Shown: piece after piece, positions 1-10,984 of the stretch | Position numbering within the stretch: position 1 is the stretch's first letter | Layout of the letters: every line of letters starts with the position of its first letter | NCBI GenBank assembly: GCA_022559985.1 | Contig: JAFJTR010000109.1 | Coordinates: 1 to 64,000, forward strand | Length of the DNA: 64,000 bases | Source of the DNA: Parastagonospora avenae f. sp. tritici 18332-5 | Taxonomy: Eukaryota > Ascomycota > Dothideomycetes > Pleosporales > Phaeosphaeriaceae | Direction: 5' to 3' | The notes under the pieces: generated by a model | Databases searched by the model: none | The model's input: the letters and a program-made list of their open reading frames with translations, nothing else | What the model was told of the DNA's origin: nothing | Made by a program: the position numbers and the translations under genes

Positions 1-10
1 AGCTCATGTT

Positions 11-168
11 GACAGAGTTATCGCGTGTTGAAGTTTAGTTGATGTTTTGGTGGGGTGGCTCGTTGGGCCGTCCGGCTCGTTGGGCCGTCACCCACGGTAG
101 CGCCCGGGCCAACGAGCCACCCCACCAAAATACCGACCCAACTTCAACACGCGATAACTCTATCTATA
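11..168. repeat. Head-to-head inverted repeat at the left edge
   Basis: The reverse complement of about 11-66 closely matches about 115-168. Both arms contain the GAGCCACCCCACCAAAA stretch and AACTTCAACACGCGATAACTC, and the arms are separated by about 50 bp. This looks like the ends of two related pogo-type elements facing each other. The left partner would lie mostly outside the window. Confidence 0.75.
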
Positions 169-2141
169 TAACTTCAATACAGGCTGCGCTTGCAGCTATT
201 GAATCGCTAGGACCAGGAGAGGAGCTCAGCTATCGTAAAATTGCAGCAGAGTATCACTGTGATCGTACAACGCTCTCGCGAAGGCACCAAGGCATCTCAA
301 CCTCGCGAGAGGCTGAAGCTCAAAACCGGCAAGCACTCCACCCCCAGCAAGAGAAGGAGCTTCTGCGCTATATAGAGCGCCTTAAAAGGCAAAGTTTGCC
401 TCCTACACGGCCTATGATACGACGCTTCGCCTCAGATATCGCGAAAAAAGAGCTTGGAAAAGGCTGGGCCACCGGAATCGATCGCTCACGCCACCAAGCT
501 GACTCTCTATCAAATTATGATCTCTACTTTGACCTCCTCCGCAGCAAGCTCAGCTGATACGATATAGAGCCTTGCAATATGTACAACATGGATGAGAAGG
601 GCTGCATGCTAGGAATACTTACTCGCTCAAAGCGGGTGTTCAGCAGGAGGCTATATGAGGAGGGGAAGATCAAGGCTCACATCCAGGATGGCAATCGGGA
701 GTAGATAACGCTGCTGGCCTGCATATGCGCTGATGGATCAGCCCTTGCGCCCGCGCTGATATATCAATCTGCCTCAGGCTCGATACAGGACACCTGGCTG
801 CAGGCCATGAGGCCTGAGGACCGAGTATATGTATCCTCCTCACCTTCTGGCTGGACGAACAACGACATAGGACTATCCTGGCTCAAAAAAGTGTTTGATC
901 GATCTACGAAGGAGAAGGCAGGGCGGAGCTATCGATTACTCATCCTTGATGGCCATGGATCTCATCTCACGATAGATTTTATTGAGTACTGCGATCGGAA
1001 TAGAATACTCCTTGCAGTATACCCGCCTCATTCAACCCACACCCTCCAGTCGCTTGACGTCGTCATGTTCACGTCATGTTCAAGCAGTCTACTCAAACCA
1101 GGTAGCTGCTTTCATGGAGAGGTGCCAAGGGCTTACATCTATGAGCAAAAGAGACTTCTATCCTATGTTTATGGCTACCTGGGAGGCCTCGTTTAGGAAG
1201 GATACTATACTTAAGGCCTTTAAGGCGACTGGTCTCTCACCTTTCGAGCCAGAGGTGATACTTAAACGATTCAATCAGCCAGCTCAATCGGGCCAATCGA
1301 GCGATAGCGACTCCTCAGCCTTAAGCGCCTCTGATTAGAGAAAGATTAGGCAGCTGGTCGACCATGCTGTAGCTGATAAAGACCAGAGAAAGATCTCAAA
1401 GCTCAACCAAACGATCCACCGACTCTCAATCAGATCAGTACTATCTGAGCATGAGAATGTAAGACTTAAGGAGGCTCTCATCAATGAGAGGCAGCGTAGA
1501 AAGCGAAGCAAGGCTCTGCTTCTAGAGGCAGCCGAGGAGTATCACGGTAGGGCTGTATTCTGGTCCCCAAGGAAGGTGAAGGAGGCACGTGATCGCCAGC
1601 ACCAACAGGGGCTTAAGAAGAAGCAACTACAACACCAGAAAGATGAGACAGCTCGTCTACGTGAAGAGAAGAAGCAGGAGAAGCTTCAGGCAGTTCAACA
1701 GAGGCGTACAGCTAGGGCAGCAGCTCGATTGATAAGGCGGGAGGAAATGGCTCGTGAGGCTGCAGATCGAGCGTCACGAGCCGCTGCTCGTAGAGCTCAA
1801 CAACGACTCCAACAAGCTTAAAAAACTTCTCAAAAGGGTAAGGTACGCAGCCTTAAGGCTTTTGTCAAGGCAGCTTCAAAAGAGAGAGCCGCTGCGCAGC
1901 CTCAGGGTGGTGGTGAGGCCTCAGGTGCTGTAGCACCATCTCAATCACGACACGGCCGATCAATCAAACTCCCGGCAAAATATAGATAGCTGTATTTACC
2001 AATAAAGGCCTATAGAACTTAACTCTAGAAAACGTTGCAATAATAGCGATCGTACGTGGCTGAATAACCTCATATTGAGGTGCTGATTTCGGTGCTCAGG
2101 TGGCTCGTTGGCCCGGGTGGCTCGTTGGCCCGGGCGCCACG
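112..2141 (+). mobile_element. Degenerate pogo/Fot1-type DNA transposon (element A)
   Basis: The element carries a decayed DDE transposase frame. Short related ends are visible: GCGCCCGGGCCAACGAGCCACC on the left at about 112-123 and its complement on the right near 2100-2137, where the motif is partly duplicated. The similarity between the ends stops after about 22 bp, so exact borders and target duplication are uncertain. Element B starts within about 10 bp of the right end. Confidence 0.7.
150..1989 (+). pseudogene. Broken pogo/Fot1 (DDE_1) transposase of element A
   Basis: Read across its breaks, the frame shows an N-terminal helix-turn-helix region (about 160-480, with YRKIAAEYHCDRTTLSRRH). 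The DDE catalytic core follows: MYNMDEKG at about 580, LLILDGHGSH at about 940 and PPHSTHTLQSLDV at about 1024. A basic Lys/Arg/Gln-rich tail ends near 1989. In-frame stops lie at 555-557 (TGA), 702-704 (TAG), 1336-1338 (TAG) and 1819-1821 (TAA). The frame also shifts near 1060-1085, where an 11-bp tandem repeat (CGTCATGTTCA twice, 1061-1082) sits. Every stop could come from CGA, CAG or CAA by a single C-to-T change. The gene cannot encode a full transposase. Confidence 0.85.
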
Positions 2142-2149
2142 GTACCGTA

Positions 2150-3977
2150 AGCGAGTGACGCAGGCAAGCGAGCGACGCACCCCACCAACTTTGCGCACCT
2201 CTACACGCGTATATCTCAACCACCTTATAAGATAATATATGGATATTGATAGAGTAGATTAAGCAGTATCTTAAGCATCTACTTTGCATATACGTGAGTT
2301 ATGTCCAGTCTCTCTGCACCTCTTACAGCGTGCGAGAGCTTGGCGGCTGCGGCCAGATTGCTCTCCTCATTGACGCTCTTCACGAGCAATCTGCTGATCA
2401 GCCTCTCGTTAAGCGAGTAGATCCTCACCAGCTCCCTTTATTAAGACCCCTCGCTGCTGTATGCGCTTTTTTTTACGCTATTTACGCGCTGACGCTGCCT
2501 CATTAGCCTTCTTAAGGCTGGCAATCCGATCGCGCATCAGCTCAGCTGAGAGCATTATCACCTCAGCGCCCTTCTTGAGCTGGCCAATCGCCCTAATAAT
2601 CGAAGCAGGTGAGGAGCTCTTGTGCCGCCGAACGCGATCACGTATCAATGTTGATTGAGCCTTAAGCTCACGTACGTTGCTCGGTGTACGAGCCTCCCAG
2701 ATAGCCTCTAGCAGAGCAGCTAGAGTAGGTGTACGCAGCTGCACGTCAAGCTTTGAGAGTACAACGTCTGGTTGGAAAGGCACAAGGCCTGCGCCTCGAA
2801 AGGCTGAGCAGATATTAGCTGAGGTGAACGATCGACTGAACGCTGCCTTGAAGGCTGGCAGGAACTCGAGCTTGGTGATGTGGTTGATGTGGTGGCGGAT
2901 CAGGCTCTCAACCTCACGGCTGCACGCGCGCTTCAACGGCGAGAAGCAGCCAACGTCAAGAGGCTGTAGTAGGTGGGATGAGTGAGACGGCATGCAGAGC
3001 GTGTAGATATTGTTCTCCTTGCAGAGCTCTTGAAACTCAAGAGAGTGATGGCTCTCATGGCCGTCAAGGGCGAGCAGGCGACGCGCACCAACGACGCGAG
3101 TCTTCGTGTGAGCGTTGAAGTGCTTCAGCCACTCTACTCCTAGCTCGTTGTTCGTCCAGCCGTTGTTGCTAACTGCGATTACCCAGTCGCGTGGGATCTC
3201 TGCTTCCTCGTACCAGGCAGATAGGTGATACTGGCCAGCGAAGATGATGAACGGTGGGATTGACCAGCCAGCAGCATTGATGGCAGCGATCGCTGTCACC
3301 CACTCTCGATTGCCTAGCTAGATAGCCTTTGGCCTGCCTCTCCTCTCTGATCCTGTCACAACGAGCTTATTTGTGATCTTGCCCATTATGAAGGCAGCCT
3401 CGTCAAAGTTATAGACGTCATCATCGCAGAAGCCGTACTTAGCCTTTGTCTGCTCTACGAGCTCAAACCAGCTCCTGATCAGGGCTAGATCCTCACATAG
3501 AGCTCGCTGTCTATCATACGCTCGATTGAAACACGTCGTGAGACTGTCTGTACGCTTGACAAAGTTGGCTGGCCACTTCTGCCCAACCTGACCAGCGCCG
3601 CGCGCAGCCAGCAGCTTATCAGCCATATCACGTACAGCTTCGTACGTAGGCGCAAATCCACGTGTGTCCAAGTCGAGTATATAACTGATAATCACCTCCT
3701 CCTCTCGCAGAGAGAGCTTCTTTGAGTTGGGCTGGCAATCGCGTCGGGCAGGTACTCCAGCGCGTCGGCGGCGGAGCGTCGCTTCAGCTACGTTGTAGAT
3801 CGCTGCAGCAGGACGATTACCCTGGATCTGTTTGGCATTAATAGATGAGATAGCAAGCTGAATATCTGCTTCATTTAAGAGTAGTTAAGTAACGTTGCGG
3901 AGACCCATTGTAAATTGAGATAGGAGAGGTGCGCAAAGTTGGTGGGGTGCGTCGCTCGCTTGCCTGCGTCACTCGCT
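2150..3977 (-). mobile_element. Complete but dead pogo/Fot1-type DNA transposon (element B), 1,828 bp
   Basis: The TIRs are 53 bp and identical: 2150-2202 (starting AGCGAGTGACGCAGGCAAGC) and the reverse complement at 3925-3977. The element is flanked by TA at 2148-2149 and 3978-3979, the target duplication expected for Tc1/mariner-pogo elements. Size and internal DDE transposase fit the Fot1 group. Identical TIRs suggest a fairly recent insertion even though the coding frame has stops. Confidence 0.9.
2478..3908 (-). pseudogene. Broken pogo/Fot1 transposase of element B
   Basis: The frame begins at an ATG at 3906-3908 just inside the TIR and runs to 2478. A TAA stop lies 7 codons after the ATG and a TAG stop at about 3315-3317; both need only CAA/CAG to TAA/TAG changes. 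The DDD triad region is visible: YNFDEAAF (about 3400), LLALDGHESHHS (about 3060) and SHLLQPLDVGCF (about 2960). The region before the core is basic (LRRRRAGVPARRD). The C-terminal part is longer than the core needs and charged. With two stops repaired in thought it would be about 475 residues, normal for the family. Confidence 0.88.
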
Positions 3978-3979
3978 TA

Positions 3980-5249
3980 TCCAACACGTTAACAGAACAT
4001 CAAAATGTGACAATCTTGATATTCTCTCTTCTTATTAGATATGCATAAGTCAAAGAAGAAGACTTAAGATATATTAGCTTAGAAAAGCAGTTAGGGGAGG
4101 CTGGGTAGAGGAAAAGTTCCCTCGCCTTAGCGAACCTCAGATATGCTCTCTTTCTTCAGCCACCCACACTAGAGTGCTGCATGCATGTGCAATATGCCTA
4201 AAGTTGTTGGCAGACCCTGTACGATCGTACGGGTGAACAACAACAACGAGGTTCTTCTGGTGACTGGTATTGGTATTAATTGATCTATGAACGTGGGTGC
4301 TACGAAGGTATACCTGAGCGCAACGCAAGTCAGGCCGAAGTAGGATCGAAGAAGGATCGAGTCAGCTCGTCGGTCAGTATTGAGCAGACGACGTCCCTAC
4401 CGATACTCACGATCCGACAAAAGTGATGATTTTTACCTTAGAATAGCTTAATTCCGTATGCAGGCAATGTGCACACTACTATGCATGCCCGCCTGCCTGC
4501 CTGCCTGCGCGCTTTACAAAAGAAAATTGAGGTTCTTGGTCACCGGTCATGATTTTAAACCCTGACATCTCTCTGTCATAGATCTTAGCCTGCCACGCCT
4601 TAGGATCTTGAGATTTCAATCTGAAGATCTTAACATTATAATATAGTTGTATCCTTCACTATCACTATCCAGCATTTTGATTCGATAATGATACACTGCT
4701 AGCATCATATCCTACAACCCTTCTAACGCGGTACGGGACAGTATTGGCGCGCCTAGAAAGGGGGTGCGTAGGTTTTGGTGTTCCACGAATGTTCCGCCGA
4801 TCCGTTCCGCCGATCTGATCGTTGCGACGATCCCCACGATGCGCCCCTGACTCAAGAAGCGAGGTAGACTTTGCAATCCAACTAGGTGCTCCATGCGAGC
4901 AACGTTCTTCATCTCATCTGTAATCCTATGTGAAACGAGCGGTTGGCATGGAGCAAAGTTTATTGCTAGAATCAAGCCATGTTCGTATGCCTGAGTCTAC
5001 ACCGTATCGACGACAAGTAATTGGCGCGCTTCTGCCGCACGTGTAGGTGTCAATACAAGGCCTGGAACGCTCGCGGGATCTATGTAATAGCACGGTGGCG
5101 TAGTTGGTGCGACGCATGCAGTGGGCGACCACATACGACTGACATGAGTGTGAACCCTATTTGCATCGACTTCGAGCTCGCGAGTGCAGTATAAGATTAG
5201 GGTTTCTCCAACTGCAAGTCACCACACTTCCCCACACGACGAACCCATC
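3980..5249. other. Intergenic stretch
   Basis: No gene was recognised. The only structure seen is a short GCCT tandem run at about 4491-4508. Short open frames here have no family resemblance. The last 100 bp are the promoter and leader of the secreted protein gene at 5250. Confidence 0.5.
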
Positions 5250-5855
5250 ATGCAATTCACCACTTCTCTTGCACTTTTCCTTGCCAGTCTCCCATTGGTC
5301 ATCGCTAGTTCGAAATGCGGTAATTTCGCCTCGCCCATCGAGGGCCTGACGCAAGGCGGCTACCGCCTCGCCCACGCCATCGACAGCAAGAATTACACGC
5401 TTCTCAACCAAGCCTTCACCGATGATGTGTACTACGACAGCTCTGCTCTGGCACCCTATGGCGGGGTGGCGAAGGGGAAGCAAGCGGCCATTGCAGCCGT
5501 CAAGGGTGCATATTACAGCGAAGGCGTGAAAATGGAGCACCTCGTCACAAATCTCTTTGTGTTGGAGATGCAGAGTGCGGAGCGGGCGAGGGTAGTAACT
5601 GAGTGAGTCTCCTTCCACATCCGTCGAGATTGATGATTGTCACTTCAGAGGAGCTGACGAGTTTGCAGCATCACTTGGTCGCATTGGGACCCCGCGGCGT
5701 TGGAGGATATTCAGAAGACGTTCCGGTTCTATTACCAGTGCGACGATATTTGGGTTTGCCAGGGTGGAGGGTGGTCCTTGAAATACAGTGTTGTGAAGAA
5801 TATGGGGCCCGGGGTGGAGGCTCCCTACAAGGCGCAGCTTCTCGGTTCGAAATGA
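5250..5855 (+). CDS. Small secreted NTF2/SnoaL-like protein
   Basis: There are two exons, 5250-5602 and 5669-5855, around a 66-bp GT-AG intron (donor GTGAGT, acceptor TTGCAG). Exon 1 ends in GA and exon 2 starts with C, giving Asp. The start at 5250 was chosen because it opens directly with a signal peptide (MQFTTSLALFLASLPLVIAS); a longer frame upstream has no such feature. The mature part of about 160 residues has a central TDDVYYDSSALAPYGG stretch and a C-terminal half with YYQCDDIWVC and GGGWSLKYSVVKNMGPG. That pattern of alternating strands resembles NTF2/SnoaL-like folds, but no catalytic set is evident. Cysteines at the mature N-terminus and in the exon 2 CDD/WVC pair may form disulfides. 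Function unknown; secretion is likely. Confidence 0.75.
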
Positions 5856-6243
5856 GAAGGAAGGGGATGGCTGGGAGCCACGCGTAGAGGACAGCCGTCA
5901 CAGAAAATAAGATTGATGGAGCTTGAAGGTCGCAGAGATGTGCCCTTCCTTGGAATTGAATTGTTGTGAACAGCCCGATTGGGAGTGTAACATGACCGGT
6001 CACTCCGCTACAATCATTCTCAATGGGGATGCAGTGTATATCTTCACACCAGTCAAAATCTTAGATATGAATCGGGCACGACTTTTGGCATGTGAAAGTC
6101 ACGCTCGATTCATATCGTATTCTAGTGCGAAGAGTTGAGTCGTACCTGCTCCACTTCTCATCTAACATGATTGGGCCGGCTCGTCGTCGCACGATCTGCA
6201 AACAGAAGCCATCGCGACCAGCTCAACCAAAATCAGACCCCAA
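5856..6243. other. Convergent intergenic spacer
   Basis: 388 bp between two genes that read toward each other. I see no further gene. It should hold both 3' ends. Confidence 0.5.
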
Positions 6244-7849
6244 CTACGCCTTCTTCTCTCCAACCTCGTGCGCCTCTGCAACGTTGGGGTCCTGCACAAC
6301 TTTTGCCGTAGACGCGGCAAGTTCTTCACGCCCTTCGTTCTCCGACTCGAATAAGAACGTCAGCTCCTCTAGTGTCTTTCCATAAGTCTCTGGAAATAGG
6401 AAATAGATAAAGACGACCTCAAAGGCGAGCCATGCAACATAGACAGTGAGATACTTCCAGCCTAGATCGTCTAGTCCGATTGGGTTGACATTGGAGCCAA
6501 ACAGACTGGCGGAGCGTCCGAACAGCTGGAACCAGGACAAGCCTTTCGTACGAACATAGTAGGGGAAAATCTCCACCATGTACACATACGTCAAAGCATT
6601 GTAACCAATGCAATACGCAGGCTTGTACAGGAATATCATAACGAGTACGGCATAGCCGCTGCCTTTGGAACCTGTGATAAAATTTCTAGCCTGGGCGATC
6701 GTCCAAGCTGTGTAGACGGCCAAAAGTGAAGATGCGCACAAAAGATACATTCGACGGCGAGGGAATCGCGGTGTTATACCAGCGAGGATCAGTGCGACAA
6801 GGAATCCCCACGCCTCCGTGCCGACATTGTATCGCACTTGCTGATGCGGGTCTGTGATTCCAATTTGTGTCAATATCTTCACAAGATATTGCGAGATGAG
6901 GTTGTTGCCACTGAACTGGGTAAAAAGACCTAGTGCTGCGCCAATCAAGGCTCGATGCCGCATGCCCTTGGTCTGGAAAAGCTCTGCCCATCCCCGCTTC
7001 CGAGACTCGTTCTCAAGCTCTAGAGCTTTGCGGATCTCCGCCATCTCGATATGTGGTAGCTCATTGGAAGCGTCGCCTTCGGCGTGGTACTTGATCAAGA
7101 TCTCAAGTGCTTCTTCGCTTCGATCTTTCGAGACGAGCCAACGTGGACTTTCAGGGACTGTGAAAGCAAAGAGGATTTGTATCACGGAAGGGCCAGCCTG
7201 TAGGATTGAAGGTAGTCGCCAGCTCCAGTCATTTGGGATGAGGACGGTTCGTACGACGATTCCTGCACCAAGTACAGCACCAACGCCGAAGAAGGCGTTG
7301 AACATCGACCCTAAGAAGGCGCGTTCTTTTGGGTGGCCAAGTTCACCAAGTAGCGCTGCGCCACCGATGATGGCGTAGACAATGCCGTGGCCGAGAATCA
7401 TGCGCGCGATGATGAACATTGCGACTGGCTATACGTCAGCATCGTATCACGAGTTTTCTCCTTCTCAACTTACCGTTCCGCGCAAGGCCTTGCAGCACGG
7501 CACCAACAATCATGACAGCAGAACCGAATACGATACTCATCCGGCGGCCAAACCGATCTGAAAAGAGTGCTACAAACGGGATTGCAGTGATACCCCCAAG
7601 ATTATAGCATGCGACAAGAAGTCCGAGTAGACCTCCTTTGGGATGGTTGAAGTAATCTTTCCAGAACACCAGTGCTTGCATACCATTCATCATACTAGAG
7701 TCAAAGCCGGAAGTTGATTCGATAAACAAGCAGAAGGGTACAAGAAGTAGGTAGAGCTGGCGAAGATTGGGTTTATTCCACCAACGCACGTGATCGTTGG
7801 CAACGATGCGCTCGACGATGCCATCAACTTCAACGACCGTGGGAGCCAT
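6244..7849 (-). CDS. MFS sugar transporter (lactose permease / hexose transporter type)
   Basis: There are two exons, 7849-7474 and 7424-6244, split by a 49-bp intron (donor GTAAGT, acceptor AGCCAG; G|TC gives Val). The protein is about 518 residues, normal for fungal sugar porters, and predicted to sit in the plasma membrane with 12 helices. Family signatures are visible: DRFGRRM after helix 2, VPESPRWLVSK in the loop after helix 6, FSGNNLISQYL in helix 7, and PETYGKTLEELTFLFE near the C-terminus. The cytosolic loop after helix 6 is charged (EIRKALELENESRKRGW). The ESTSGFDSSMMNG motif in the first helix is typical of the LAC12-like branch. The substrate cannot be read from sequence; di- or monosaccharide import by proton symport is the family role. 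No functional partner is adjacent. Confidence 0.9.
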
Positions 7850-9491
7850 GGTTTGCGATATAGCGATATATTGGTGGTAGGTGTGAGGGAGACTTGATTC
7901 TGCGGTTATGGTGTGGGACTGACATTCAATTTAAGCTTGGAGAAGGCAGAATCGTTGCAGGTCAAGAAGCTTGATCGGTAAAACCAACACCATGGTTACT
8001 CTCCGATACGAAGACGGCAAGTAGGTTTCGTTCTTCGCTCCTGGAACATCGAACCGGAGAAGCGTAGCATGACGCTAAAAGCTTACGGCCTTTCCGTGTC
8101 AGCTTCGACAGACCCAATGAGCTAACAAGCGAGTCGATATTTGCGGTGATGCGGATCCTTCGCGCATGCTGTTCATATACATTTCTTGGCTGTGCGAATC
8201 AATTTGGCACACCAAAAGAAAGCATTTCAACCGGTAAATGTACGTGTAGACCAAAGTGGTCCCATGCTGCGATCGCTTAGATCTCATTTTCCTCCAGCGC
8301 TGATCATGCCAGGATCAGATTGGCCAGTTGCGGGGAACCGCGATTTCTGTGAATACGATATTTCCACGACTTACGATCGTTTGTTCCTCAATAACCGTGC
8401 AGTCAGCACGTCCAGCGCTCATGCCTGCCTCATTGCAGCCAAATAGCCCACGACCGCGCGACTTCAACGAATTCAATTACTGGTCAAATCAGGGAACATA
8501 TAATTCCCGAGTATCACGCACCAAGAACAGACACTGAATACGAGTCAAAAGTTTACGACATTCCGCCTCGAATACGCTGAGACTTCCCAACACAGACCCA
8601 GAAGCGACGGTGTAGCTGCCTTCCTGGGTACTTCCCGAACGCTGACTAGCATTATTTGTAGCGCACATTGAGTTCTCGCTGCTACGGTGGTGAAAGAGAC
8701 AGCAATTAGCACCGGAATCGCTGTGGTGAATATTGACGAAATATCTTCCTCGTTGCATAGAAGCATTGCGCAGTTGCTCTGAGCCCCAACAGTGATCAGT
8801 TCACAAAGCATGGCTACCTTGACTGAATAACAGCAGTCGTATGGTGGCGAACCAAATATTGCTGTCCTGCGGTCGAACTGAAGATGTAAGCATCTGGCAC
8901 GGCCTTGGCAATTATTTGGTTATGGCCAAAGGTATTATGTAAAGTTGTTTCGAAGGCGAAATGAGCATCAAGATACTCGCTAACCTGGTCGAAGAGCACA
9001 ACGCGTCGGTGGATCGACGATATGTAAAAGGCGGTAACTTATTTGTTTGACAATAATCCGTGCAAGGCAGAGGACGGACGAGTTTTACACCGTTTTCGTA
9101 CGACCTGTGGAGAAGAGAAGATGAGCGCGGCAGCGGGGTAGCTACTGTGGCGCATTGCTATTAATAGTCATTCGCCTAGGTGAAGAGTATTGGTTACGCC
9201 TCGTACGTATCCTTCGCAGCAGGAAGTAAGGATTTCGAATTTCGAGCTCTCTTGAAGCGTTCTGATGCTGCAATACACGAATCTGACCCGCACACTGTCC
9301 ACATCAATGCGCGAATTATATTACATTTGCATTTCGAAGGGTACAACAACGACCAGAAAAGACCGTGCAGCCAGAAAATCACGACATATGTTCGGTGCTA
9401 CAACCAGTCCACAGTGGAACAGCAAACATGCAGTGTAAACGTAGTGTGATCATTCCAAGTCACGCATTCCTCTCATGCATGGAAGAAGCGA
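7850..9491. other. Gene-poor intergenic stretch
   Basis: No gene could be supported on either strand. Short minus-strand frames at 8545-8811 and 8814-8999 read somewhat like protein but lack a family match, start context or partner exons. They could be traces of a decayed gene. Confidence 0.4.
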
Positions 9492-10984
9492 TTATCTACC
9501 CCAAAACTGATGTGAATTATGCTGTTGGTGCACAGGAACTGGGGGATCGCCGCTCGAGTGTTGCCATTCCGGAGCACTCGCATTTGGAGGTGGTGCAAAG
9601 AGTCCATGGCCCATTCCTGTTTCGGGCGTCCGCGAGGTGTCCATCTCGACTGGTGGCGGCGAGTACGGTTGGTACTGTTGCTCAGAGTATCTTTTGTAGC
9701 CTTTGTGTGCCGTGGGATCCGGACTGGCCGGTGGAGGGCTCGCACTCATGTAGCCAGACGTGTCCATTTCTGATGGAGGGGCGCCGGTTGAGAGGTATGA
9801 TTGATGTGGGTCCTTGGGAACATAAGAAGTCGAGTGAATAGTTGGCGAGCCAAATCCCTGTTGATTCCATGCAGCTTCAGGAGCAGGATTTGTTGCTGTC
9901 GGTGGTGGGGTCCGACTTCGCTTGCGGCGGAAGAAGAAGATTGCGATGATCGCAACGAGAAGGATGGCAGCACCGCCGACAGCGACACCCGCAATGCCAC
10001 CGCTACTGAGCCCGCTTGAATGTGGTGGTGCCGTACCTGCATTGGAAGACTCAGACTGACTGGCGCCGCTTGTAGGTGCCGTCAAAGTCGGAAGCAGACT
10101 GCTCGCCACGGTGGTTGGTTTGCTATCGGTAACTCCAACCGCAGTCAAGTTATTATAAGCAGCGCAGTCACTGATAGGTACTGCCAGCGGACAGGTCGGA
10201 TTCTGGCAGAGACTAAGCAGCATGGGCGGATTAGCGGAAGTGGCTGGGGCACAGCGAATGTTGAAACGAGTATTCAACGATGTTTCGATCGAGCCGGCAT
10301 CTTGCGACGACACACCAAAGTACTGAGCTGCTAGGGCAAGCTGGCTGATAAAGTAGCCTAGCTGATTGTACTCTAGGTTCATGAACTTGTGGGCGTATGC
10401 TAGACTTATTGGTCCGTTGGTGTTGGGCGGCGGTCGAGGCGGCAGTGTACATCCAAATGATCGACTAAATGCGACAAAGAAGTTGCTGAACAAATGACTG
10501 AGATATCAAATTAGCAAAGTGTATTACGCACAGAGAAAAGTTGAGCTTGGACCTACTATTGGTTCGAAGTATTGGCCAAAACCAAAGTCTGTGAGTCGCC
10601 TCCTTCAAGAAAAGAAGCAAGCGGTGCAGGCCCACCCTGATCCAACCAGTTGATACCAATCGCGGCATTGTTCACGTTTGTAGAGGCTGTTGTTCCGTTG
10701 AAGTACGATATCAGGTCAATGTTGTTGCCTTTAAACTTTCCGGGTCGGAGAATGCCAGTCAGGTCCGACGATACGTTGGGTAGAGTAGAGCCTCCTTCAA
10801 ATGCAAGGCATACTACGTTTTGCATGAACCTCAACTGTGACTCGCTACTGTTGGCCCCAAACCGTTGTTGTGCATAGTAATCACAGACGGAGGCGCTCTC
10901 TGGCCGCTGGGCGGATACAAGTCGAAAGAAGATGGACAGGTAGGCGAACAAGGTCGGATATCCAGATCGTGTCGAAGTTGCCAT
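9492..10984 (-). CDS. Secreted/single-pass membrane protein with Pro-rich cytoplasmic tail
   Basis: There are two exons, 10984-10557 and 10497-9492, with a 59-bp intron (donor GTAGGT, acceptor TCTCAG; TA|T gives Tyr). The roughly 478-residue product starts with a signal peptide (ending LVSAQRP). The ectodomain of about 275 residues has many Asn-X-Ser/Thr sites and paired Cys (CQNPTCPLAVPISDC). A Ser/Thr-rich stalk follows, then one transmembrane helix (GGIAGVAVGGAAILLVAIIA) closed by a basic stop-transfer RRKRSR. The cytosolic tail is rich in Pro, Ser, Tyr and Gln, with repeated MDTS and SPPP motifs. The layout resembles fungal wall-sensor or receptor-like proteins, but I do not recognise the ectodomain family. 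A role in surface sensing is only a guess from the architecture. Confidence 0.75.

Noticed and set aside
4712..5132. Minus-strand frames upstream of the secreted protein at 5250
   Set aside because: Overlapping frames in the promoter of a well-supported gene, with no recognisable motif.
8545..8999. Two minus-strand frames of 61-88 codons
   Set aside because: Slightly protein-like but no start context, domain or splice partner; at best a trace of an old gene.
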